Assembly: GCA_903868205.1 (NCBI GenBank)
Contig: CAIPUJ010000040.1
Span: forward strand, 1 to 8,570
DNA length: 8,570 nucleotides
Source of the DNA: an uncultured bacterium
GTDB taxonomy: Bacteria > Patescibacteriota > Minisyncoccia > Phycocordibacterales > GWA1-40-21
Direction: 5' to 3'
Shown: positions 4,086 to 8,570 of the stretch, one piece after another
Layout of the letters: every line of letters starts with the position of its first letter
Numbering within the stretch: position 1 is the first letter of the stretch
Program-made: the position numbers and the translations under genes
The notes under the pieces: model-generated
Database searches by the model: none
The model's input: the letters and a program-made list of their open reading frames with translations, nothing else
Told to the model about the DNA's origin: nothing

Positions 4086-5807
4086 CTATCTATCTGGGGG
4101 AATTTGATAATAATTTATCAAAAACTTTACTATATCAAAAAATGGTCCGCTCAAAGTCTGGGATCCGAAATCAATATTTTTTGGATCAATTGTATAAAGA
4201 AAAACTAGAAATCTAGGATTATATGCTGGGAAATATCCAAAGAAAGTATGTAGGAATTTATCTGAATAATATCCGCCACCTTCATTGGCTGGCCTAGCCA
4301 TCTGAGCTGTTCCGGTCTTTGCGGCTACACTATATCGATCTTGTTTATATTTACCCTGAATTAAGGCTTTATCTACAACCTCAACAAGCATTCTGGTTAC
4401 ATCTTCTGTCGCTTCCTTACTTACTATTTGTCTTGCTTCATTTGTATATGAAATATTTTTTGAAAGACCAACCTTATAATTAATTTTTTTAACTACATGC
4501 GGAGTAATTAATTTACCACCATTAGCAATCACAGAAAATGCTCTCGTAGCATTTATCGGTGTCAAAGAAATACCTTGTCCAAAAGAAGCGGTGGCATACT
4601 CAAGATCTCTAGGACTTTTTAAGTTATTGATATTACCAGCAACTTCATTTGGTAGATCAATCCCAGTCTCTATACCCATACCAAATTTTTCAAAATATTC
4701 AGCAAGTTTTGCCTTGCCCATTTTTTGCATTATATATGTGGTACCGGTATTCATTGAATGACTTAAAACGTCCTGCATTGTAGAAAGTCCGCGTGCATTT
4801 TTGTCTACATTTGTAATTTTCTTTCCATCAAGAGTAGCATAGCCCAAGTCTGTCCAAGTACTTTTTGCATTTATAGCTCCAGAATCTATACCGGAAGTCA
4901 TTGTAATAGCTTTCATAACAGAACCTATCTCATATGAATTTGATATTGATGGATTTGAAAAAACACTTAAATCTTTTTCCTTACCAAAATCATTTAAATT
5001 AAAAGTTGGTGCATTTCCCATCGCATATATCTCACCATTTTTAGGATCAATAATAATAATCCCAGTGAGACTTGAGCTCCATTGTTTATTTACCTCTTCC
5101 GCTTTTTTATCAGCAAACCCCTGAACTTCTGGTTCAATAGAAGTAATGATATCTCCTTCCCTTTCTTTATTTGATGAAAAGGTTTTACTTATATTTGAAA
5201 AGATCTCAGCAAAAACATTCACATAAAGATCTTCTGGGCTTCTCTTCAATACATCATCATAATATTTTTCGAGTCCGTATCTACCCTCTAGAGAATCTCC
5301 ATTATATCCAACAAAGCCTATTAGACGAGATGAGATGGTATTGCCTGGATAATATCTCCATCTTTCTTTTTCTACAATTACACCAGGGATTTTAAGTGGT
5401 TCTATTTTTTTAATTGTGTCTTCTGGAATTCTTTTTAGAATTTCTTCGTAAGGATCATCTTTTTTTGTTGCCTTGGAATAGAAAGTCGCAGCGTCTATAG
5501 TCAAAAACTCTGAAAGTTTTTTGTAAACTTCTTCTGGGTTTGCAATAAGTTTTGGGTTGATTGAAAGTATATATGTTGTCTTAAGAGTAGCGGCTGAAAC
5601 TAGAGAACCACTTTTTGTAGTAAAAAATATATTCCCTCTATCAAACAAACTCCTAGAAACATTTACATATTGCCTATCTGCTTTTTCACTGAAATCACTA
5701 CCCTTAACTATCTGCAAAAAATACAGCTTCACTATAAGTAAAGCTGCAAAAACTAATATACCAACAAAGATAAAACGAACTCTTATAGAAAAACTACTAG
5801 TTTTCAT
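4086..5807 (-). CDS. ftsI: FtsI/PBP2-type peptidoglycan transpeptidase
   Basis: This is a class B penicillin-binding protein that cross-links peptidoglycan, at the septum if it acts as FtsI (PBP3). It has one N-terminal membrane helix (about 11-31) and an external part. The pedestal domain shows DRGNI at 56-60, equivalent to the usual RGxI. The transpeptidase domain has all three motifs: SVMK with nucleophile Ser296 and Lys299, SMN at 351-353, and KTG at 497-499. A GSVMK box, then ASFGQGISLTPI (407-417), is typical of FtsI/PBP2. Its 573 residues are normal for the family. The ATG overlaps the end of ftsL by 11 bases, implying translational coupling. No PASTA domain is present at the C-terminus, which ends PPDR. 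The position after ftsL favours FtsI over the elongation enzyme. Confidence 0.93.
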   Translation of the reverse strand: MKTSSFSIRVRFIFVGILVFAALLIVKLYFLQIVKGSDFSEKADRQYVNVSRSLFDRGNIFFTTKSGSLVSAATLKTTYILSINPKLIANPEEVYKKLSEFLTIDAATFYSKATKKDDPYEEILKRIPEDTIKKIEPLKIPGVIVEKERWRYYPGNTISSRLIGFVGYNGDSLEGRYGLEKYYDDVLKRSPEDLYVNVFAEIFSNISKTFSSNKEREGDIITSIEPEVQGFADKKAEEVNKQWSSSLTGIIIIDPKNGEIYAMGNAPTFNLNDFGKEKDLSVFSNPSISNSYEIGSVMKAITMTSGIDSGAINAKSTWTDLGYATLDGKKITNVDKNARGLSTMQDVLSHSMNTGTTYIMQKMGKAKLAEYFEKFGMGIETGIDLPNEVAGNINNLKSPRDLEYATASFGQGISLTPINATRAFSVIANGGKLITPHVVKKINYKVGLSKNISYTNEARQIVSKEATEDVTRMLVEVVDKALIQGKYKQDRYSVAAKTGTAQMARPANEGGGYYSDKFLHTFFGYFPAYNPRFLVFLYTIDPKNIDFGSQTLSGPFFDIVKFLINYYQIPPDR

Positions 5808-6132
5808 TTATAGATAAAGTAAGATTAGATGAAGCAGGAGCAACAGAAACAAATTTTTCATTATTGTCAGCAACAAAACCTTCTTTCAAAGCCAAATCCA
5901 TAGTTATAGAGTTTTTTGCTTCCAAGTATGCAAATTCCATTGAGTTTATTTCTGAATTAAGAGAAGCGTTTTGTTTAGATAAATCTTGTCTTTTAACAGC
6001 ATTAGCCATAGAACTACTTACAAGAAAACCATAAGAAACCAAAAGAAGCACAAATACTGAAAAGAGAGACCAGATAATACTCTTTTCCCTGTATTCAAGA
6101 TTCTTTATTTGTTTTTTGATTATTTTTGTCAT
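5797..6132 (-). CDS. ftsL: FtsL-like cell division protein
   Basis: This is a 111-residue bitopic membrane protein: a basic N-terminal tail (KIIKKQIK), one membrane helix at about 19-39, then a short coiled-coil-like stretch at about 43-75 and a polar tail. That layout and the place between rsmH and ftsI identify it as FtsL, a scaffold that works with FtsB and FtsQ to activate the FtsW/FtsI septal synthase. Sequence conservation in FtsL is poor, so the call rests mostly on topology and gene order. The ATG follows the rsmH stop by four bases, and the end overlaps ftsI by 11 bases. There is no Shine-Dalgarno site, so it probably depends on ribosomes arriving from rsmH. Confidence 0.8.
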   Translation of the reverse strand: MTKIIKKQIKNLEYREKSIIWSLFSVFVLLLVSYGFLVSSSMANAVKRQDLSKQNASLNSEINSMEFAYLEAKNSITMDLALKEGFVADNNEKFVSVAPASSNLTLSINEN

Positions 6133-6136
6133 TTTA

Positions 6137-7045
6137 TTAAATTGTTTTTTGAATTATTCTTAATTTTGCACTTCTCGACCTTGAGTTTTCTGAGATTTCT
6201 TTGTCGCCTGGGATAATCGGTTTTTTATTTATTAATATTCCTTCACCACCGTTTGATTTGTCTCGGAAAAAGTTCTTTACTTCTCTATCTTCAACGCTGT
6301 GAAATGAAATTATTGCCATCCTGCCATTTGTATTTAGAAGATCCCAACCCTTTTCCATTCCTTCCTTAAGTGCGCTTATTTCATCGTTTACCGCCACTCT
6401 TAATGCTTGAAACGTTTTTGTAGCACAATGTATTCTTCCTTTTCTGTAAAATGCTGGCACTGCACTTTCAATAATTTCTACTAAATCAAATGTTGTTTTT
6501 ATTTCTTTATTCTTTCTAGCTAAAACTATTGCCTTGGCGATTCTTCTGGAATATCTTTCATCTGCATAAGCATAAATAATATCTGCGATCGTTTCTTCTC
6601 CCCAATTATTCAAAATAGTTTCTGCTGTAATTACATCGCTTCCTTTTTCTGCAAAGGTCATAAGAAGTGGCTCGTTGTTTTTGAAAGTAAATCCTCTACC
6701 TGATGTATCTAATTGATCTGATGAAAGTCCTAAATCTAAAAGTATTGCATCTACCTTTAGAACACCAACACTTTTTATCGCAGTATCAATATTTCTATAA
6801 TCAGAAAGGACTAAATCAAATTTGCAATTAAGCTTAGAAAGTTTTTCTTGAGCTCTTGCTATTGCACCGGCATCTCTATCTGTTGCAATCACATGAACAC
6901 TACCTCCAAACTCTGAACAAACTTTGGCTGAATGTCCTGCACCACCAAGCGTACCATCGAAATACACAGCACTAGGCTTTAAATTCAATCCGTCTATGGC
7001 TTCATTTAAAAGAACAGTCTTATGCCCAGTAGTAGATTTTGACAT
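6137..7045 (-). CDS. rsmH: 16S rRNA m4C1402 N4-methyltransferase
   Basis: RsmH (MraW) uses S-adenosylmethionine to methylate N4 of C1402 in the decoding centre of 16S rRNA. From the start at 7045 the protein has 302 residues and begins MSKSTTGHKTVLLNEAI, matching the family start in which HxxVLL lies a few residues from the initiator. Motifs: DGTLGGAGHS (30-39, SAM loop), ATDRD (54-58), LLDLGLSSDQLD (102-113), TFQALR (211-216), FHSVEDR (248-254) and the C-terminal SRSRSAKLR (288-296). An in-frame ATG at 7087 would add 14 residues with no family likeness. Neither start has a Shine-Dalgarno site. The codon at 7045-7043 lies at the tip of a 21-base inverted repeat (7025-7150), which may affect its use. 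It is followed by ftsL after four bases. Confidence 0.93.
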   Translation of the reverse strand: MSKSTTGHKTVLLNEAIDGLNLKPSAVYFDGTLGGAGHSAKVCSEFGGSVHVIATDRDAGAIARAQEKLSKLNCKFDLVLSDYRNIDTAIKSVGVLKVDAILLDLGLSSDQLDTSGRGFTFKNNEPLLMTFAEKGSDVITAETILNNWGEETIADIIYAYADERYSRRIAKAIVLARKNKEIKTTFDLVEIIESAVPAFYRKGRIHCATKTFQALRVAVNDEISALKEGMEKGWDLLNTNGRMAIISFHSVEDREVKNFFRDKSNGGEGILINKKPIIPGDKEISENSRSRSAKLRIIQKTI

Positions 7046-7150
7046 TGAAATTTCGTTTTCTGTTTTTTTATTATCTACTGGAATCATTTTGTTTATTTAT
7101 ATATTTCTAATGTTTTATTTAAGAAAACGATGTCAAAATTCACTACTGGG
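7025..7150 (-). repeat. Long inverted repeat across the mraZ-rsmH gap
   Basis: Arms 7025-7045 and 7130-7150 pair at 19 of 21 positions (nine pairs, two mismatches at 7034/7141 and 7035/7140, ten pairs) around an 84-base spacer. One arm is the first codons of rsmH from the 7045 ATG; the other is in the gap just after mraZ. In the mRNA the stem would hide that start codon, with the alternative ATG at 7087 left in the loop. Confidence 0.8.
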
Positions 7151-7163
7151 TATGCATATCTTT

Positions 7164-7598
7164 TTATAACGCTCCGGCTTGGCCAAGTTTTTCTGCTAAT
7201 TGATCGGCCTCTTTTTCTACAACATTCTTATACTCTTTCCATTTTTCTTCATTCCATATTTCAGCTCTGTCCTGTACACCTACTAGAGCAACTTTGTTCT
7301 TGAGTCCAGCTCTTGAAACTAGAAATTCTGGTAAAAGAATTCTTCCGATAGTATCAACTTCTACTTCTGTTGCACTTCCAAACATATATCTGTTGAAACT
7401 TCTGTTATCAGCCTGAAGCATAGAAAATTCTGAAAGTTTTTCTGAAATCTTTTTCCACTGAGCGATAGTAAATAACCATAAACAATTATCGAGTCCTGCA
7501 GTAATAATTATTTTCTTTCCCATCTCTTTACGAAACTTCACAGGGAGTGACACTCTCTTTTTTTCGTCCAATGTGTGAATGTATTCTCCTATAAGCAT
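7164..7598 (-). CDS. mraZ: Transcriptional regulator MraZ
   Basis: MraZ is a DNA-binding repressor of the division and cell-wall (dcw) cluster and forms ring-shaped oligomers. The 144-residue protein contains two SpoVT-AbrB-type halves, each with the hallmark DxxxR: Asp11-Arg15 in LDEKKRVSLP and Asp82-Arg86 in VDTIGRILLP. The N-terminus MLIGEYIHTLD matches the family pattern, which fixes the ATG at 7598 although no Shine-Dalgarno site is present. It is the first gene of the cluster, with repeated AGTGGGA boxes 50-100 bases upstream that look like its own operator, so autoregulation is expected. The tail after residue 120 is charged and probably helical. Known MraZ proteins also affect RsmH levels and activity. 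Confidence 0.96.
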   Translation of the reverse strand: MLIGEYIHTLDEKKRVSLPVKFRKEMGKKIIITAGLDNCLWLFTIAQWKKISEKLSEFSMLQADNRSFNRYMFGSATEVEVDTIGRILLPEFLVSRAGLKNKVALVGVQDRAEIWNEEKWKEYKNVVEKEADQLAEKLGQAGAL

Positions 7599-7650
7599 GG
7601 TGTTTAAATTAGTGTGAGGAATTTGTTAGAAAAGTAATATTTTTTGCTCA

Positions 7651-7698
7651 TCCCACTCTTTCCCACTTCTAGTCTATTTTATAACACTTTATCCCACT
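7651..7698 (-). promoter_or_regulatory. MraZ operator (repeated AGTGGGA boxes)
   Basis: On the - strand AGTGGGA occurs exactly three times, at 7657-7651, 7667-7661 and 7698-7692. A degenerate copy AGTGTTA lies at 7688-7682. Boxes are paired with a 10-base period (7651/7661 and 7682/7692), that is TGGGA-N5-TGGGA, the arrangement described for MraZ of E. coli. The two pairs flank the likely -10 region, so bound MraZ would block transcription of its own operon. Confidence 0.82.
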
Positions 7699-7704
7699 GT
7701 ACAA
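7676..7704 (-). promoter_or_regulatory. Probable mraZ operon promoter
   Basis: On the - strand TTGTAC (7704-7699) is followed after 17 bases by TAAAAT (7681-7676). The overlapping TATAAA (7683-7678) has TG at 7686-7685, an extended -10. The start would be near 7670, giving a leader of about 70 bases. The embedded MraZ boxes support the placement. Confidence 0.55.
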
Positions 7705-7764
7705 CACAAAAACTGTTGATAAGTATTTGTACAAAATACACTTAAAATAAGCCATAAAATGTAG

Positions 7765-7815
7765 AAAACAATTTAAAAACCACCCGATATAATCGAGTGG
7801 TTTTTAAATTGTTTT
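7765..7815 (-). terminator. Hairpin terminator of the DUF1566 gene
   Basis: A long stem (7765-7788 with 7792-7815) has one mismatch (7784/7796) and a three-base loop, and starts 7 bases after the stop at 7822. It carries T-runs on the - strand. It separates this gene from the MraZ-controlled operon. Confidence 0.85.
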
Positions 7816-7821
7816 TAAATA

Positions 7822-8535
7822 TTAAATATTATCTCTAACACACCTTGTTGCAGCGAAGTTTCCACCATCCTTAAAATACACACTTCCATCAGAAAATAGT
7901 ACTGTAAATTTACTAGAAAGATATTGTGCTGGAGCTGTAGAAGTCCAGTACGGTGAGCTAGCAGTATTTAAGAAAAATGTTTTATTAATCGAAGGAGTAA
8001 AAGCTCCAGAATCAACTATTGATTGGAGTTCTTTGAGGGTTGGTAACCTCCATCCTGTTTTCTTTGCGAGGGTTAAAGCATCACACTCGTTTCTCGCTTT
8101 GGACCACTCTCTTTGAGATGGACTTCCACCCTTACAATCTTTACCAGTATTTCCTTGAGTACACTTTGCCCACATAAGCTTTGTGTAGTTATCTGTTATT
8201 GTTCCATCACCATTGTCTTTATAGTCTGTTGGTGATTCTGGTGGCAAAATCTTTTTTATAGTTGTAGTCGCAGTAGACGTTGCTGTAGTAGTCGCTGTCG
8301 CTTTTGTTGTACTAGTAGCTGTACCTGTGGCTACTGTTGTTGTCATCTTTATTGTTGGAATAGAAAATGGATTTGAATACCAAACAGTACCAAAACTCTC
8401 ACTCACAAGGCTAGCCATTTTCTTTGCTAAAAGGCTCTCTTCTTTGTGTGAATAGAATAATTTATCAAAAGCAACAACTGAAACCAACAAAGCAATCACG
8501 ATGTAAGAAATCAATATTTGTTTTTTATTATTCAT
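7822..8535 (-). CDS. Membrane-anchored surface protein with DUF1566 (Lcl C-terminal-like) domain
   Basis: The 237-residue product has a basic start, a hydrophobic helix at 8-22 (signal anchor), a short juxtamembrane region, a Thr/Ala-rich low-complexity linker at about 65-92, then one globular domain from about 105 to 236. That domain shows the DUF1566 pattern: DNGDGTITDNYTKLMW at 107-122, a W..A...C..L stretch at 144-153, TGWRLPTLKELQSIVD at 160-175, PYWTST at 195-200, and FSDGSVYF then RCVR at the end. The family is found on secreted proteins of unclear function, often in adhesion or surface contexts. Four cysteines (125, 134, 151, 232) could form two disulfides outside the cell. The start has no Shine-Dalgarno site; only 35 bases precede it in the window. 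No catalytic motif is seen. Confidence 0.85.
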   Translation of the reverse strand: MNNKKQILISYIVIALLVSVVAFDKLFYSHKEESLLAKKMASLVSESFGTVWYSNPFSIPTIKMTTTVATGTATSTTKATATTTATSTATTTIKKILPPESPTDYKDNGDGTITDNYTKLMWAKCTQGNTGKDCKGGSPSQREWSKARNECDALTLAKKTGWRLPTLKELQSIVDSGAFTPSINKTFFLNTASSPYWTSTAPAQYLSSKFTVLFSDGSVYFKDGGNFAATRCVRDNI

Positions 8536-8570
8536 ATTTATATTAATTATTTAATATCTGCGACTTTATA

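Noticed and set aside
3951..4208. 85-aa + strand frame across the ftsI-murF gap
   Set aside because: It runs into the antisense of ftsI, has no Shine-Dalgarno site or promoter, and its composition follows the repeats of the gap.
6924..7169. 81-aa + strand frame over the rsmH start
   Set aside because: It is antisense to rsmH and spans the mraZ gap with no promoter or Shine-Dalgarno site.
7714..7722. DnaA-box-like TTATCAACA on the - strand near mraZ
   Set aside because: A single imperfect box is expected by chance in AT-rich DNA. There is no cluster and no origin-type gene nearby.

Overview
The window looks like a chromosomal piece of a small-genome Candidate Phyla Radiation bacterium, most likely Patescibacteria/Parcubacteria. 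This is inferred, not proven. The DNA is AT-rich with short gaps, several short orphan genes and standard stop codons. It carries an abbreviated mraZ-rsmH-ftsL-ftsI-murF division and cell-wall cluster in which MurF lacks its usual N-terminal domain. No 16S rRNA or other decisive marker is present.

Left part (1-2365, mostly + strand): four short single-gene units follow one another. Each has a good Shine-Dalgarno site and a U-rich intrinsic terminator; three have an exact TTGACA -35 box. They encode an unknown 114-aa protein, an unknown 60-aa protein, nucleoside diphosphate kinase (Ndk), and a 134-aa protein built of 11-residue repeats that predict a small beta-solenoid. A tRNA-Glu(CTC) gene lies on the - strand, divergent from ndk. 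The gaps are rich in inverted repeats: a perfect 50-bp palindrome, a 39-bp palindrome, twin hairpins with a shared core, and a hairpin that recurs upstream of murF.

Right part (2474-8570, all - strand): reading right to left, a membrane-anchored surface protein with a Thr/Ala-rich linker and a DUF1566 (Lcl C-terminal-like) domain ends at a long hairpin terminator. It is followed by the MraZ operator/promoter region and then mraZ, rsmH, ftsL, ftsI and murF. MraZ is the predicted autoregulator. RsmH methylates 16S rRNA, FtsL and FtsI build the septal wall, and MurF finishes the peptidoglycan precursor. None of these six - strand genes has a recognisable Shine-Dalgarno site, in contrast to the + strand genes.

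The most interesting points are the long inverted repeat that buries the likely rsmH start codon, the two-copy hairpin element, the hairpins with a compensatory base change, the probable leaderless start of murF, the helically phased MraZ boxes, and the 11-residue-repeat protein. No CRISPR array, transposase, integrase or phage gene was seen. No gene-free stretch exceeds 300 bases.
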